Of a stretch of 64,000 nucleotides of DNA, positions 7,857 to 18,807 are shown in pieces. The stretch comes from Corallococcus soli (GTDB lineage: Bacteria > Myxococcota > Myxococcia > Myxococcales > Myxococcaceae). The notes under the pieces are model-generated. The model did not search any database and had not been told where the DNA came from. It saw only the letters and a list, made by a program, of their open reading frames with translations. Made by a program: the position numbers and the translations under genes. Within the stretch, counting starts at the first letter, position 1. Each line of letters opens with the position of its first letter. Location: positions 62,001 through 126,000 of the forward strand of contig NZ_JAAIYO010000009.1 of assembly GCF_014930455.1 (NCBI RefSeq), given 5' to 3'.

Positions 7857-10045
7857 TGCGCCCCACCGTTCCGGACTTCTCCCGCGTCGCCTTCGACGCC
7901 CCCGAGACGCAGCCCGCGCCCGCCGCGCTCGACGCGCAGCGCACCCACGCAAGTGAAGCCACGCGCGCCGCCGAGCACTGGGACACCCCCGAGGGCATCC
8001 CCGTCAAGCCGCTCTACGGCCGCGAGGACCTGGAGGGCGTGGAGCACCTGGGCTCGCTGCCCGGCCTGCCCCCGTTCGTGCGCGGCCCCTACGCCACCAT
8101 GTACGTGCAGCAGCCGTGGACGGTGCGCCAGTACGCGGGCTTCTCCACCGCGGAGGCGTCCAATGCCTTCTACCGGCGCAACCTGGCGGCCGGCCAGAAG
8201 GGCCTGTCCATCGCGTTCGACCTGGCCACGCACCGGGGCTACGACAGCGACCATCCGCGCGTCGCGGGCGACGTGGGCATGGCGGGCGTGGCCATCGACT
8301 CCATCAAGGACATGCGCATCCTGTTCGACCGCATCCCGCTCGACCAGATGAGCGTGTCGATGACGATGAACGGCGCCGTCCTGCCCGTGCTCGCGCTCTA
8401 CGTGGTCGCGGCCGAGGAGCAGGGCGTGAAGCCCGAGCAGCTCAGCGGGACCATCCAGAACGACATCCTCAAGGAGTTCATGGTCCGCAACACGTACATC
8501 TATCCGCCCGGACCCTCGATGCGAATCATCGGGGACATCTTCAAGTTCACGGCGGAGAAGATGCCGCGCTTCAACAGCATCAGCATCAGCGGCTACCACA
8601 TGCAGGAAGCCGGCGCGACGCAGGACCTGGAGCTGGGCTACACGCTGGCGGACGGCGTGGAGTACGTGCGCGCGGGCCTCGCCGCCGGCCTGGGCGTGGA
8701 CGCGTTCGCCCCGCGCCTGTCGTTCTTCTGGGCCATCGGGATGAACTTCTTCATGGAGGTGGCGAAGATGCGCGCCGCCCGCCTCCTCTGGGCCCGCCTC
8801 ATCAAGGGCTTCAACCCGAAGAGCGACAAGAGCCTGGCGCTGCGCACCCACTGCCAGACGTCCGGCTGGAGCCTCACCGCGCAGGACGTCTACAACAACG
8901 TCGTGCGCACCTGCGTGGAGGCCATGGCCGCGACGCAGGGCCACACCCAGAGCCTGCACACCAACTCGCTGGACGAAGCCATCGCGCTGCCCACCGACTT
9001 CAGCGCGCGCATCGCCCGCAACACCCAGCTCTACCTCCAGTTGGAGAGCGGCACCACGCGCGTCATCGACCCGTGGGGCGGCAGCTACTACGTGGAGCGC
9101 CTCACCCACGAGCTGGCCCAGAAGGCCTGGGGCCACATCCAGGAAGTGGAGGCGCTGGGCGGCATGACCAAGGCCATTGAGGCGGGCCTGCCCAAGCTGC
9201 GCATCGAAGAGGCCGCCGCGCGCACCCAGGCGCGCATCGACTCCGGGCGCCAGGCCATCATCGGCGTGAACAAGTACCCGCCGGAGCACGAGGACCGCAT
9301 CGAGATCCTCAAGGTGGACAACTCCGCCGTGCGCGAGTCCCAGATTGCCCGCCTGCGCGAGCTGCGCGCCGAGCGCAACGCGGAGGACGTGCGCCGCCGC
9401 CTGGACGCGCTCACCGAAGCAGGCCGCCGCAACGAAGGGAACCTGCTGGCGCTCGCCATCGACGCGGCGCGGGCGAAGGCCACCGTGGGTGAAATCAGCG
9501 ACGCGCTCGAGAAGGTCTACGGGCGCTACGAGGCCACCGTGAGGAGCGTGTCCGGGGTGTATTCGGCGGAGGCCGGAGGGGCGCAGGGCATCGCGGAGGC
9601 GCGGGCGAAGGCGGATTCCTTCCTCGCGCGCTTCGGCCGCCGGCCGCGCATCCTCATCGCGAAGATGGGCCAGGACGGCCATGACCGGGGACAGAAGGTC
9701 ATCGCCACCGCGTTCGCGGACCTGGGCTTCGACGTGGACATCGGGCCCCTGTTCCAGACGCCGGAGGAGTCCGCGCGCCAGGCGGTGGAGAACGACGTGC
9801 ACGTCGTGGGCGCCAGCTCCCTGGCGGCCGGCCACCTCACGCTCGTGCCCCAGCTCAAGCAGGCCCTGAAGGCGCTGGGCCGCGAGGACATCATGGTGGT
9901 GGTGGGCGGCGTCATCCCCGCCCAGGACTACGAGCAGCTCAAGGCCGCGGGCGCCGCCGCCATCTTCGGCCCCGGCACCGTCATCGCGAAGGCGGCCCTC
10001 GAACTGCTCGACAAGCTGGCCGCCGCGCTGGAGGAAGAGGCGTGA
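7856..10045 (+). CDS. mutB: Methylmalonyl-CoA mutase large (alpha) subunit
   Basis: 729 aa, full length for the catalytic subunit. The mutase barrel (about 40-560) contains the substrate-channel stretch [11 protein letters not shown] and [17 protein letters not shown]. The C-terminal B12 domain has [10 protein letters not shown] with His609 as the lower axial cobalt ligand (D607-x-H609-x-x-G612), then the usual [16 protein letters not shown] tail. It works with MutA on methylmalonyl-CoA/succinyl-CoA. The stop overlaps the meaB GTG by 4 nt, giving a coupled mutA-mutB-meaB operon. Confidence 0.96.
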   Translation: MRPTVPDFSRVAFDAPETQPAPAALDAQRTHASEATRAAEHWDTPEGIPVKPLYGREDLEGVEHLGSLPGLPPFVRGPYATMYVQQPWTVRQYAGFSTAEASNAFYRRNLAAGQKGLSIAFDLATHRGYDSDHPRVAGDVGMAGVAIDSIKDMRILFDRIPLDQMSVSMTMNGAVLPVLALYVVAAEEQGVKPEQLSGTIQNDILKEFMVRNTYIYPPGPSMRIIGDIFKFTAEKMPRFNSISISGYHMQEAGATQDLELGYTLADGVEYVRAGLAAGLGVDAFAPRLSFFWAIGMNFFMEVAKMRAARLLWARLIKGFNPKSDKSLALRTHCQTSGWSLTAQDVYNNVVRTCVEAMAATQGHTQSLHTNSLDEAIALPTDFSARIARNTQLYLQLESGTTRVIDPWGGSYYVERLTHELAQKAWGHIQEVEALGGMTKAIEAGLPKLRIEEAAARTQARIDSGRQAIIGVNKYPPEHEDRIEILKVDNSAVRESQIARLRELRAERNAEDVRRRLDALTEAGRRNEGNLLALAIDAARAKATVGEISDALEKVYGRYEATVRSVSGVYSAEAGGAQGIAEARAKADSFLARFGRRPRILIAKMGQDGHDRGQKVIATAFADLGFDVDIGPLFQTPEESARQAVENDVHVVGASSLAAGHLTLVPQLKQALKALGREDIMVVVGGVIPAQDYEQLKAAGAAAIFGPGTVIAKAALELLDKLAAALEEEA

Positions 10046-11025
10046 AGTCGCTGCCCGCGGACACCTACGTGGACGGCGTGCGGGCGGGTGACCGGGCGGT
10101 GCTCGCGCGCGCCATCACCCTGGTGGAGAGCGAACACCCGCGCCACGCGGCGCTCGCGCAGGAGGTCCTCACGCGGCTCCTGCCCTCCACCGGCAGGAGC
10201 CGGCGCGTGGGCATCAGCGGCGTTCCGGGCGTGGGCAAGAGCACCTTCATCGACGCGCTGGGCATGCACCTGGTCGGACACGGGCACCAGGTGGCGGTGC
10301 TCGCCATCGACCCGTCCAGCAGCGTGTCCGGCGGCAGCATCCTGGGCGACAAGACGCGCATGTCGCGGCTGGCGCGCGAGCCCGCCGCGTACATCCGCCC
10401 CAGCCCCTCCAGCGGCACGCTGGGCGGCGTCGCGCGCAAGACGCGGGAGACGCTGCTGCTCTGCGAGGCCGCCGGCTTCGACGTGGTGCTGGTGGAGACG
10501 GTGGGCGTGGGCCAGTCGGAGACCGTGGTCGCGGACCTGGTGGACTTCTACCTGGTGCTGATGCTCGCGGGCGCGGGCGACGAACTGCAGGGCATCAAGC
10601 GCGGCATCCTGGAGGTGGCGGACATGGTCGCCATCAACAAGGCGGACGGCGACAACAAGCTCGCCGCGGCCCAGGCGCGCAGCCAGTACCGCGCCGCCCT
10701 GCACCTGATGCGCCCGGGCGCGGAGCCGGTCGTCACGACGTGCAGCGCCATGGAGGGGACTGGCATCGACCTTCTGTGGGACTCCGTGGAGTCCGTCATC
10801 GCCCAGCGCGAGGCGTCCGGAGCGCTGGCCCAGCGCAGGACGCAGCAGCAGGTGGGCTGGATGTGGGCCATGGTGAACGACGGACTGCGGGCGGCCCTGC
10901 GAGCGCACCCCGACGTGGCCGCCCTCGTCCCCTGTCTGGAGCAGGACGTACGCGAAGGGCGCGCGACGCCCACGTCGGCCGCACTGCAGGTGCTGGGGGC
11001 CTTCCTTCCGCGTACGCAGGCCTGA
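10042..11025 (+). CDS. meaB: MeaB/ArgK G-protein chaperone of methylmalonyl-CoA mutase
   Basis: 327 aa. The Walker A motif GVPGVGKST lies at 60-68; downstream are [18 protein letters not shown] and [10 protein letters not shown], which are signatures of the MeaB/MMAA G3E GTPases that gate adenosylcobalamin loading and protect the mutase from inactivation. The start is a GTG at 10042 overlapping the mutB stop (GTGA); no better start is available. Position directly after mutB supports the role and rules out the old arginine-transport name ArgK. Confidence 0.93.
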   Translation: MKSLPADTYVDGVRAGDRAVLARAITLVESEHPRHAALAQEVLTRLLPSTGRSRRVGISGVPGVGKSTFIDALGMHLVGHGHQVAVLAIDPSSSVSGGSILGDKTRMSRLAREPAAYIRPSPSSGTLGGVARKTRETLLLCEAAGFDVVLVETVGVGQSETVVADLVDFYLVLMLAGAGDELQGIKRGILEVADMVAINKADGDNKLAAAQARSQYRAALHLMRPGAEPVVTTCSAMEGTGIDLLWDSVESVIAQREASGALAQRRTQQQVGWMWAMVNDGLRAALRAHPDVAALVPCLEQDVREGRATPTSAALQVLGAFLPRTQA

Positions 11026-11100
11026 CGGGCCGCGTCGTGCGGACGGCAATGCCTGTCCCAATCGCTTGCCGGGCCCTCACCGCACTCCTAGTGTACGCCC

Positions 11101-14100
11101 GTGCGACACCCCCAACCGACGACCGCTCCCCAGCCCTACAAGCCGCGCTTCCACGTCCGCATCGTCACGGCCGCCAGCCTGTTCGATGGACACGACGCCG
11201 CCATCAACGTGATGCGCCGCCTGATGCAGTCCTCGGGCGCGGAGATCATCCACCTGGGGCACAACCGCTCCGTGGCGGAGATCGTCGACTGCGCCATCCA
11301 GGAGGACGCCCAGGGCATCGCCCTCACGTCCTACCAGGGCGGCCACGTCGAATACTTCAAGTACATGATCGACCTGCTGCGCGAGCGCGGCGCGAACATC
11401 AAGGTGTTCGGCGGCGGCGGCGGCACCATCCTCCCCACTGAAATCGAGGAGCTGCACCAGTACGGCGTCACGCGCATCTACTCGCCGGACGACGGCCGGG
11501 CCATGGGCCTGCAGGGGATGATCGACGACCTCATCTCCCAGTGCGACTTCGAGGTCCGTCCCCCGGACTTCAAGCCCCTCCTGAAGCAGCCCCTGCCGCG
11601 CGAGCCCGCGCGCATCGCGTCGCTCATCACCATCGCGGAGAACTTCGCGGAGGCCGGCGAGGAGCTACGCACCGCGCTCGCGAACGCCCGCGTGGAGCAC
11701 CCGCGCGTGCCCGTGCTGGGCATCACCGGCACCGGCGGCGCCGGCAAGTCCAGCCTCGTGGACGAGCTGGTGCGCCGCTTCCTGGCGGACTTCCCGGACA
11801 AGACGCTCGCCGTCCTCTCCGTGGACCCGTCCAAGCGCAAGTCCGGCGGCGCGCTCCTGGGCGACCGCATCCGGATGAACGCCATCGACAACCCGCGCGT
11901 CTACATGCGCTCCATGGCGACCCGGCAGAGCAACCTGGCGCTGTCCCGCCACGTGGCCCACTCCATCGAGGTCTGCAAGGCGGCGGGCTTCGACCTCATC
12001 GTGGTGGAGACCTCCGGCATCGGTCAGTCGGACACGGAGATCACCGAGCACTCGGACGTGGCGCTCTACGTGATGACGGCCGAGTACGGCGCGGCGACGC
12101 AGCTTGAGAAGATCGACATGCTCGACTTCGCGGACGTCATCGCCATCAACAAGTTCGACAAGCGCGGCTCGCTGGACGCGCTGCGCGACGTGCGCAAGCA
12201 GTGGCGGCGCAACCACAACGCCTTCACCCTGCCCGAGGACACGGTGCCCGTGCACGGCACCATCGCGTCGCAGTTCAACGACCCGGGCATGAACACGCTC
12301 TACCGGGCCATCATCGACGCGCTGGTGAAGAAGACGGGCGCGTCGCTGCCGTCCGGCTTCGCGCTCACGCCCGGCATGAGCGAGAAGAAGTGGATCATCC
12401 CCCCGGAGCGCACCCGCTACCTGGCGGAGATCGTCGAAGCCTGCGAGTCCTACGACGGCTTCGTGCGCGCCCAGGCCGCCATCGCCCGGCGCATGTACCA
12501 GTTGCACGGCACCATCCAGGCCCTGCGCACCAACGTGGGCAAGAAGCGCCTGGAGATCGTTGAACCCAAGGACGCCTCCGACGTGGTGCAGGTGACGGAG
12601 CGCGTGGAGGGCGAGCCCGCGTACCTGGGTGACCTGGTCGCCCTGTACCAGGACCTGGAGAGCCGCCTGCACGCGGACTGCCGGCGCCTGCTGGCGGAGT
12701 GGCCGGCCACGAAGAAGCGCTACGCCGCGTCCAAGTACCAGTTCCAGGTGCGCGACAAGGTCATCGAGCTGGACCTCATCTCCGAGTCCCTCTCCCACCT
12801 GCGCATCCCCAAGATCTCCCTGCCCCGCTATGAAGACTGGGGCGACATCCTCACCTGGCTGCTGCGGGAGAACGCGCCGGGCGCCTTCCCGTTCACCGCG
12901 GGCGTCTTCCCGCTCAAGCGCGAGGGCGAGGATCCCGCGCGCATGTTCGCGGGCGAGGGTGGCCCGGAGCGCACCAACAAGCGCTTCCACTACGTGTCGC
13001 GCGGCCTGCCGGCGAAGCGCCTGTCCACGGCGTTCGACTCGGTGACGCTGTATGGCGAGGACCCGGACCACCGGCCGGACATCTACGGCAAGGTGGGCAA
13101 CTCCGGCGTGTCCATCGCGAACGTGGACGACGCGAAGAAGCTCTACTCCGGCTTCGACCTGGCGGACCCGTCCACCTCCGTGTCGATGACCATCAACGGC
13201 CCCGCGCCCATGCTGCTGGGCTTCTTCCTCAACGCCGCCGTGGATCAGCAGTGCGAGAAGTGGATCCGCGCGCAGGGCAAGGTGGAGGAGGTCGAGAAGC
13301 GCATCGAGGAGCTCTACAAGGCGCGCGGCGTGCCGCGTCCGCGCTACCAGGGCGAGCTGCCCCAGGGCAACGACGGGCTGGGCCTGCTGCTGCTGGGCGT
13401 GTCCGGCGACGAGGTGCTGCCCCCGGAGGTCTACGCGAAGATCCGCGCGCAGACGCTCCAGGCGGTGCGTGGCACCGTGCAGGCGGACATCCTCAAGGAA
13501 GACCAGGCGCAGAACACCTGCATCTTCTCCACGGAGTTCGCGCTCCGGGTGATGGGCGACATCCAGCAGTACTTCATCGACCAGAAGGTGCGGAACTTCT
13601 ACTCGGTGTCCATCTCCGGCTACCACATCGCGGAAGCCGGGGCGAACCCCATCTCCCAGCTCGCGTTCACGCTGGCCAACGGCTTCACCTTCGTCGAGTA
13701 CTACCTGTCGCGCGGGATGCACATCGACGACTTCGCGCCCAACCTGTCGTTCTTCTTCTCCAACGGCATGGACCCCGAATACGCGGTGCTGGGGCGCGTG
13801 GCCCGCCGCATCTGGGCCAAGGCCATCCGGGACAAGTACGGCGGCAACGACCGCTCCCAGAAGCTGAAGTATCACATCCAGACGTCTGGCCGGTCCCTGC
13901 ACGCGCAGGAGATTGCCTTCAACGACATCCGCACCACGCTGCAGGCGCTGCTGGCGCTCAACGACAACTGCAATTCCTTGCATACCAACGCGTATGACGA
14001 GGCCATCACCACGCCCACGGAAGAGAGCGTGCGGCGGGCGCTGGCCATCCAGCTGGTCATCAACAAGGAGTTCGGCCTGTCGAAGAACGAGAACCCCAAC

Positions 14101-14568
14101 CAGGGCTCGTTCATCATCGAGGAGCTGACGGACATGGTGGAGGCGGCGGTGCTGGCGGAGTTCCGCGCCATCTCCGAGCGCGGCGGCGTGCTGGGCGCCA
14201 TGGAGCGCATGTACCAGCGCTCCAAGATTCAGGAGGAGTCGCTCTACTACGAGATGCAGAAGCATGACGGGACGCTGCCCATCATCGGCGTGAACACCTT
14301 CCTGGACCCCAAGGGCTCTCCCACCGTGACGCCGCCGGAGGTCATCCGCGCGACGAAGGAGGAGAAGGACTACGCCATCACCGCCCGCGACGCCTTCTGG
14401 AAGCGCAATGAGAAGACGTCCGCGCAGGCGCTGGAGGCGGTGCGCCGCGCCGCACTGGACAACGGCAACGTGTTCGGCGCGCTGATGGACGCCTGCAAGG
14501 TGTGCACGCTGGGCCAGCTGTCCCGCGCGCTGTACGAGGTGGGCGGGCAGTACCGGCGCAACATGTAG
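11101..14568 (+). CDS. icmF: Fused isobutyryl-CoA mutase IcmF (B12 domain + G-protein + mutase)
   Basis: 1155 aa in the order typical of IcmF: an N-terminal cobalamin-binding domain ([11 protein letters not shown], His31 as cobalt ligand), a central MeaB-like GTPase (GTGGAGKSS at 210-218, INKFDKRGS), and a C-terminal mutase barrel (about 560-1155, with [20 protein letters not shown]). IcmF enzymes interconvert isobutyryl-CoA and butyryl-CoA; related fusions act on pivalyl- or isovaleryl-CoA, and I cannot decide the substrate by eye. It starts 75 bp after meaB at GTG 11101 without a strong Shine-Dalgarno, so it may be co-transcribed or have its own promoter. A strong hairpin follows the stop. 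Confidence 0.93.
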   Translation: MRHPQPTTAPQPYKPRFHVRIVTAASLFDGHDAAINVMRRLMQSSGAEIIHLGHNRSVAEIVDCAIQEDAQGIALTSYQGGHVEYFKYMIDLLRERGANIKVFGGGGGTILPTEIEELHQYGVTRIYSPDDGRAMGLQGMIDDLISQCDFEVRPPDFKPLLKQPLPREPARIASLITIAENFAEAGEELRTALANARVEHPRVPVLGITGTGGAGKSSLVDELVRRFLADFPDKTLAVLSVDPSKRKSGGALLGDRIRMNAIDNPRVYMRSMATRQSNLALSRHVAHSIEVCKAAGFDLIVVETSGIGQSDTEITEHSDVALYVMTAEYGAATQLEKIDMLDFADVIAINKFDKRGSLDALRDVRKQWRRNHNAFTLPEDTVPVHGTIASQFNDPGMNTLYRAIIDALVKKTGASLPSGFALTPGMSEKKWIIPPERTRYLAEIVEACESYDGFVRAQAAIARRMYQLHGTIQALRTNVGKKRLEIVEPKDASDVVQVTERVEGEPAYLGDLVALYQDLESRLHADCRRLLAEWPATKKRYAASKYQFQVRDKVIELDLISESLSHLRIPKISLPRYEDWGDILTWLLRENAPGAFPFTAGVFPLKREGEDPARMFAGEGGPERTNKRFHYVSRGLPAKRLSTAFDSVTLYGEDPDHRPDIYGKVGNSGVSIANVDDAKKLYSGFDLADPSTSVSMTINGPAPMLLGFFLNAAVDQQCEKWIRAQGKVEEVEKRIEELYKARGVPRPRYQGELPQGNDGLGLLLLGVSGDEVLPPEVYAKIRAQTLQAVRGTVQADILKEDQAQNTCIFSTEFALRVMGDIQQYFIDQKVRNFYSVSISGYHIAEAGANPISQLAFTLANGFTFVEYYLSRGMHIDDFAPNLSFFFSNGMDPEYAVLGRVARRIWAKAIRDKYGGNDRSQKLKYHIQTSGRSLHAQEIAFNDIRTTLQALLALNDNCNSLHTNAYDEAITTPTEESVRRALAIQLVINKEFGLSKNENPNQGSFIIEELTDMVEAAVLAEFRAISERGGVLGAMERMYQRSKIQEESLYYEMQKHDGTLPIIGVNTFLDPKGSPTVTPPEVIRATKEEKDYAITARDAFWKRNEKTSAQALEAVRRAALDNGNVFGALMDACKVCTLGQLSRALYEVGGQYRRNM

Positions 14569-14576
14569 AGGACCGG

Positions 14577-14604
14577 GGGCGACCGCGCCTGTTCGCGGTC
14601 GCCC
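14577..14604. terminator. Bidirectional hairpin terminator after icmF
   Basis: A perfect 11-bp stem (GGGCGACCGCG / CGCGGTCGCCC) with the 6-nt loop CCTGTT lies between the convergent icmF and SDR genes. There is no T-run, as is common in high-GC myxobacteria. Confidence 0.7.
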
Positions 14605-14623
14605 AGGGCCCTCCTGGCGTTCA

Positions 14624-15364
14624 TCAGTACAGGCTCGCGGTGGGGCGGATGATGATTTCACTCACGTCCACGTCCGCGGGCTGGGCGATGGCGTAGGCGA
14701 TGGACCGGGCGACGGCCTCCGCCGGGATCGCGCCCTTGCGGAACTCGCGCATCACCTCGCGGGCGTTCGGGTCGGAGATGCTCTCCGCCAGCTCCGACGT
14801 CGTGACGCCCGGGGAGATCACCGTCACGCGGATGTCCGCGCCCACCTCCTGGCGCAGGCCCTCGGAGATGGCCATCACCGCGTACTTCGTGGCGCAGTAG
14901 ACGGCCGCCGTCGGGCTCACCGCGTGCCCGCCAATGGACGACAGGTTGATGAACTGGCCCGCCTTCTGCCGCTTCATCACCGGCAGCCCCGCCGCGATGC
15001 CGTGCAGCACGCCCCGGATGTTCACGTCGATCATCCGGTCCCACTCGTCCACCTTCAACATCTCCAGCAGCGACAGCGGCATCACGCCCGCGTTGTTGAT
15101 GAGCACGTCCAGCCGCCCGAACTCCTTGAGCGTGAAGTCCACGAAGCCCTGCACGTCCTCGCGCTTCGTCACGTCCAGCGCGCGCACCCGCGCTTCGCCG
15201 CCCTTCGCCTTCAGCTCGGAGGCCAGCACCTCCAGCCGGTCCACCCGCCGCGCCCCCAGCACCACCTTCGCGCCCTGCTGGGCGAGCAGGCGGGCCGTCG
15301 CCTCGCCAATCCCGCTGCTCGCTCCCGTGATGGCCACCACCTTGCCCTGGATGTTCGTCGTCAT
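14624..15364 (-). CDS. Short-chain dehydrogenase/reductase
   Basis: 246 aa, classical SDR length. TGASSGIG (cofactor glycine motif), NNAG, the catalytic Ser in INLSSIGG and YCATK (YxxxK) are all present, so it should be an active NAD(P)(H) oxidoreductase. ATG 15364 follows GAGGACAGG; the longer frame to 15532 lacks SDR character. It diverges from an AraC regulator across 155 bp and is probably its target. The substrate is unknown; the closest pattern is the YdfG/serine-dehydrogenase-like group. Confidence 0.88.
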   Translation of the reverse strand: MTTNIQGKVVAITGASSGIGEATARLLAQQGAKVVLGARRVDRLEVLASELKAKGGEARVRALDVTKREDVQGFVDFTLKEFGRLDVLINNAGVMPLSLLEMLKVDEWDRMIDVNIRGVLHGIAAGLPVMKRQKAGQFINLSSIGGHAVSPTAAVYCATKYAVMAISEGLRQEVGADIRVTVISPGVTTSELAESISDPNAREVMREFRKGAIPAEAVARSIAYAIAQPADVDVSEIIIRPTASLY

Positions 15365-15519
15365 GTGCCTGTCCTCGCGTGTGGGCCGGCGCGGAAGGCG
15401 CGTCGGCGACATGCACACCCTCTCAGGAGAGGTCCAGGGGGCGGTATCCGGATGCTCCCGGACTCTTGCCCATTCCTGCACGGGCGCCCCCGCCCCTTCG
15501 GGATTAAGACAGGCCCCGC

Positions 15520-16446
15520 ATGACGACCGCACGTCCCGCCTCCCCCCTGAACCCGCACCTGTCCGCGCTGTCCACGCTGCTCAAGCGCCACGCGCCCACG
15601 GACGGCATCCACGCCACCGCCATTCCCCGGCTGGTCCTCATCCGCGCCTCGCGGCCCACCACGCCGCTGCATGTGCTGCATGAGCCGGCGCTGTGCATCG
15701 TGGCGCAGGGCCGCAAGCAGGTGCTGCTGGGCGACGAGTCGTATGTCTATGGCCCGGACCAGTGCCTGGTCGCGTCGGTGGACCTGCCTGTCACGGGACA
15801 GGTCATCGAGGCCTCCCCCGCCACGCCCTACCTCTGCTTCCGGCTGGACCTGGAGCCCGGCCATCTGGGCGCCTTGATGATGGAGGCCCAGCTGGAGGCG
15901 CCTGCGTCGCGCGGCATGGGGCGGGGACTGGCGCTGGGCCCGGTGGACCCTCCGCTGCTGGATGCGACGGCGCGCCTCGTGCGGCTCCTGGACACGCCGC
16001 GCGACATCCCCGTGCTGGCGCCGCTCGTCATCCGGGAGATCCTCTACCGCCTGCTGTCCGCGGAGAACTCCGCGCGGCTGCGGCAGATCGCCATGGCCGA
16101 CAGCCGCCAGGAGTCCGTCACCCGCGCCATCCACTGGCTCAAGGCGCACTACGCCGCCCCCCTGCGCATTGAACGGCTGGCGCGCGCCGTCCACATGAGC
16201 CCGTCCGCGCTGCACCACCACTTCAAGTCCGTCACGGCGATGAGCCCGTTGCAGTACCAGAAGCAGCTGCGGCTCCAGGAGGCCCGCCGCCTGATGCTCG
16301 CGCAGGCGATGGACGCGGCGATGGCCGGGCACTCGGTGGGCTACGAGAGCCCTTCGCAGTTCAGCCGTGAATACAGCCGGATGTTCGGAGCGCCTCCCTC
16401 CCGCGACATCGCGCGGCTCCGCCAGTCGCTGGGCGCCACGCAGTAG
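15520..16446 (+). CDS. AraC-family regulator (AraC_N type)
   Basis: 308 aa. The N-terminal sensor domain (CIVAQGRKQVLLGDESYVYGPDQC) is the AraC_N cupin type; the C-terminal 100 residues hold two HTH units (RIERLARAVHMSPSALHHHF and GYESPSQFSREYSRMFG). ATG 15520. The divergent SDR gene is the likely target, an arrangement seen often for this regulator subfamily with SDRs and aldo-keto reductases. Confidence 0.87.
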   Translation: MTTARPASPLNPHLSALSTLLKRHAPTDGIHATAIPRLVLIRASRPTTPLHVLHEPALCIVAQGRKQVLLGDESYVYGPDQCLVASVDLPVTGQVIEASPATPYLCFRLDLEPGHLGALMMEAQLEAPASRGMGRGLALGPVDPPLLDATARLVRLLDTPRDIPVLAPLVIREILYRLLSAENSARLRQIAMADSRQESVTRAIHWLKAHYAAPLRIERLARAVHMSPSALHHHFKSVTAMSPLQYQKQLRLQEARRLMLAQAMDAAMAGHSVGYESPSQFSREYSRMFGAPPSRDIARLRQSLGATQ

Positions 16447-16632
16447 CCCGAAGACGCACCGCCCCCGGGGATGCCCGCTCCGTCCTCGCAATGACAGTCA
16501 TGGCCCGGCTCCCAGGCACGGCGGCCCCGGGGTCCCATGGACACCCTGGCGTCCCGTCCACAGCTTGAGCCCTCCCCCATGCCCCTGGCTCCACGAAGCC
16601 GAGCAGGGGTGCGCGCCCGGGAGGAGGGCTGA

Positions 16633-17349
16633 ATGTCGCCGGATGAAGACGTGAAGCAGGGACTGAAGCGCACGGCCCTGTTGCGCACGGCACAGGAGCT
16701 GGAGCACCTGGCCCACGCAGCCCCGGCGGGGGGCGCCGTGCAGTTCCTCCAGGGTCCCCTCGCGCGGATCGCCGGAGCGCTGGACGCGGTGGCCCCTTCC
16801 GCCTTGCGCAAGCGCATGAGCGGAGCCCTCCAGAGCCTGAAGGGGGCCAAGACCGCGCTCTTCGTGGACAGGTTGTGCGAGCGGCTCTCCTTCGAGAAGA
16901 CCAGCTCGCGGCTCTACGCGAGCCTCCTCCTCAAGACCCACGCGCTGGGCACCTACACGGGGGGCCCCTCTTCGGCGCGGCTCCTGGAGCTCCACAACCA
17001 GGAGCTGGAGCACCAGGCCCTGGTGCGCGAGGGCCTCTTGCGATTCGGAGTCCCGACCTCCCTGCGGACACCCTCCGGCGACGTCGCGGATTCACAGTCA
17101 CAGGCGCTCATCCAGGCCGTGGATGCTCCGGGCACCTCGCTCCTGGAGGCACTGCGCGCGACGCTCGTCTCGGAGCTCATCAACAACGCCGGCTGGGCGG
17201 TGCTCGTCGACCTGGCCGCGGAGCTGGGACCATCCGACCTGGAGCAGTCCTTCCGCGAGGTCCTGCTCGCGGAGTCGCGGCATCTGGCGGAGGTCACCGT
17301 CTGGGTCACGAACGGGACGTACACGGACGAAGCCTCCGCCCTCCGCTAG
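16633..17349 (+). CDS. Ferritin-like (YciE/DUF892-like) four-helix protein
   Basis: 238 aa and wholly helical. Two ExxH-type metal-binding patterns are visible, LLELHNQELEHQALVRE (about 115-131) and LLAESRHLAEV near the C-terminus, consistent with a four-helix-bundle diiron carboxylate fold; the exact family is uncertain. No signal peptide. It stands alone after a 186-bp gap and ends in a 4-bp convergent overlap with the next minus-strand gene. Possible role: iron or peroxide handling; no operon partner supports a more specific call. Confidence 0.6.
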   Translation: MSPDEDVKQGLKRTALLRTAQELEHLAHAAPAGGAVQFLQGPLARIAGALDAVAPSALRKRMSGALQSLKGAKTALFVDRLCERLSFEKTSSRLYASLLLKTHALGTYTGGPSSARLLELHNQELEHQALVREGLLRFGVPTSLRTPSGDVADSQSQALIQAVDAPGTSLLEALRATLVSELINNAGWAVLVDLAAELGPSDLEQSFREVLLAESRHLAEVTVWVTNGTYTDEASALR

Positions 17350-17921
17350 GGCACGGGGCGCCGGAGGGCGACCTTCGCGCGCACGGCTTCGATGAAGGCT
17401 GGCTTGTCCGCGCTCCCTCGCACGCGCTGGAAGTCCAGGCCCAGGTTCCCGGCGACCGCGCGCAGGTGCTCCAGACAGGGCTCGCCGTCGGGGGGCGCGC
17501 CTTGCACGAACACCGGATGGCAGCGTGAGCAGTAATTGACGACCCAGACGCGCTCGTCCGGCGGAATCTCCAGGGAGACGGGACTGCCGTCGCTCGCGCC
17601 ATCCACGGAGGGCTCAATGCGCCAGATGCCGGTGGCGTCACCGGCGCCCATCAGGACGTCCCGGTAGTTGAGGCTGGGGACGAACTCCCAGTCGCCCCAG
17701 TCGTAGCCAAACGGCCGCGTCTCGGTGCGACGGGCGCGGCCCCGTGCCTGTTCGAAGTCACGGGCGGTCGTGGGGGCATCCCCGGCGGCGAAGAAGAACA
17801 GGTCCAGCACGGCATGGTCGTCGCCCATGCCCTCCTCCTCGCACTCCTGGCCCGTCTGCTCGCCACACTCGTACGTCGTCGGTGGACCACAGACACTGCA
17901 CTGATAGTCATGGACGCCCAT
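17346..17921 (-). CDS. Hypothetical protein with N-terminal zinc-ribbon-like cysteines
   Basis: 191 aa from ATG 17921. The first 30 residues contain CSVC, then YECGEQTGQEC, suggesting a small metal site; the remainder is soluble, with a second cysteine pair in NYCSRCHP. No family recognised. No good Shine-Dalgarno is visible; the upstream in-frame extension overlaps the preceding gene and looks non-coding. It lies 26 bp after a membrane-anchored lipoprotein-like gene on the same strand, so they may be co-transcribed. Confidence 0.65.
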   Translation of the reverse strand: MGVHDYQCSVCGPPTTYECGEQTGQECEEEGMGDDHAVLDLFFFAAGDAPTTARDFEQARGRARRTETRPFGYDWGDWEFVPSLNYRDVLMGAGDATGIWRIEPSVDGASDGSPVSLEIPPDERVWVVNYCSRCHPVFVQGAPPDGEPCLEHLRAVAGNLGLDFQRVRGSADKPAFIEAVRAKVALRRPVP

Positions 17922-17947
17922 GACGGGAGCATACGCGCAGCCGGACC

Positions 17948-18706
17948 TCAGGCGTGGCGGCGCTCGCGCAAGAGCTCCTGCCTCACGGAGGACTCCCTGC
18001 GGAGCCTGGCCACGGAGAAGCTCAGGAACAGCAGCAGGCCCACCAGCAGGCCGCCCACGAAGGTGAGCGCGAGCAGCCACGGCTGGAAGGAGCGCATCAG
18101 ACCTCCGGCCACCCCCTGACTGAAGGCCCCGCCCAGCCGGCCCAGCGTCGCATCCCGACAGTCCACGGCCTGCGCCCCCTGAAGCCCTTCGCATTCCGGG
18201 AAGACGGAGCCCAGCTCGTCGCGCGACTGCTCCACCATGGACCCCGCCATCCGCCCCGCCGTGGCCGACAGGCTCCGTCCCAGCGGGCCAGAGCCATCCG
18301 GTCCCAGCTGGCGGCCCAGCTCCGCCGTGAGCCCCCGGGCCACCTGCGTCGCAAGGGATGAAGAGAAGGACCCCGAGCCCCCAATCCCAGGCCCCGTCAG
18401 CGCGGAGCCAGGCCCAGGCAGGCTGCCCGGTGGGGGGACCTCCGGCGAAGCGGCGAGCGGCGCGGAGGGCGGCCGTTCCGGCTGGGTGACGGCGTCCAGC
18501 ATGCCCCGGGCGGCCTGCTCCGCGTTGCGACGGGCCACGGCGTCATCCGTGGCCTGTTCCTCGGGGGTCTTCTGGGCCTTCTGCTCCTGGATGGTCTCCA
18601 GGGCGCCCTCGGTGCCCTGCTTCGCCATGTCGCGGGCGATGGCGCCACAGCCCACTTCCGCGACGAGCACGAGCAACCACAACCCCAGAGTCTTCACGCT
18701 GGCCAT
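17948..18706 (-). CDS. Hypothetical envelope protein with signal/lipobox and C-terminal TM segment
   Basis: About 252 aa. The N-terminus LGLWLLVLVAEVGC is a signal sequence with a marginal lipobox. It is followed by an Ala/Pro/Gly-rich low-complexity region and a C-terminal hydrophobic segment (LLALTFVGGLLVGLLLFLSF) ending in a basic tail with many Arg. No enzymatic motif. ATG 18706 is preferred over the in-frame upstream start at 18736 because it gives the shortest proper signal. Function unknown. Confidence 0.65.
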   Translation of the reverse strand: MASVKTLGLWLLVLVAEVGCGAIARDMAKQGTEGALETIQEQKAQKTPEEQATDDAVARRNAEQAARGMLDAVTQPERPPSAPLAASPEVPPPGSLPGPGSALTGPGIGGSGSFSSSLATQVARGLTAELGRQLGPDGSGPLGRSLSATAGRMAGSMVEQSRDELGSVFPECEGLQGAQAVDCRDATLGRLGGAFSQGVAGGLMRSFQPWLLALTFVGGLLVGLLLFLSFSVARLRRESSVRQELLRERRHA

Positions 18707-18807
18707 CTGGCCTCCCCGTCGCGGCCTTGTGGACACTACGGGATGAACCTAGGACCTGACCGTCACCAGGGTGAAGGGGTGACGGGCGGCGCCCCCCGCC
18801 TGCCCGC

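Noticed and set aside
11665-14661. 998-codon minus-strand frame
   Set aside because: Antisense shadow of icmF with no domain pattern.
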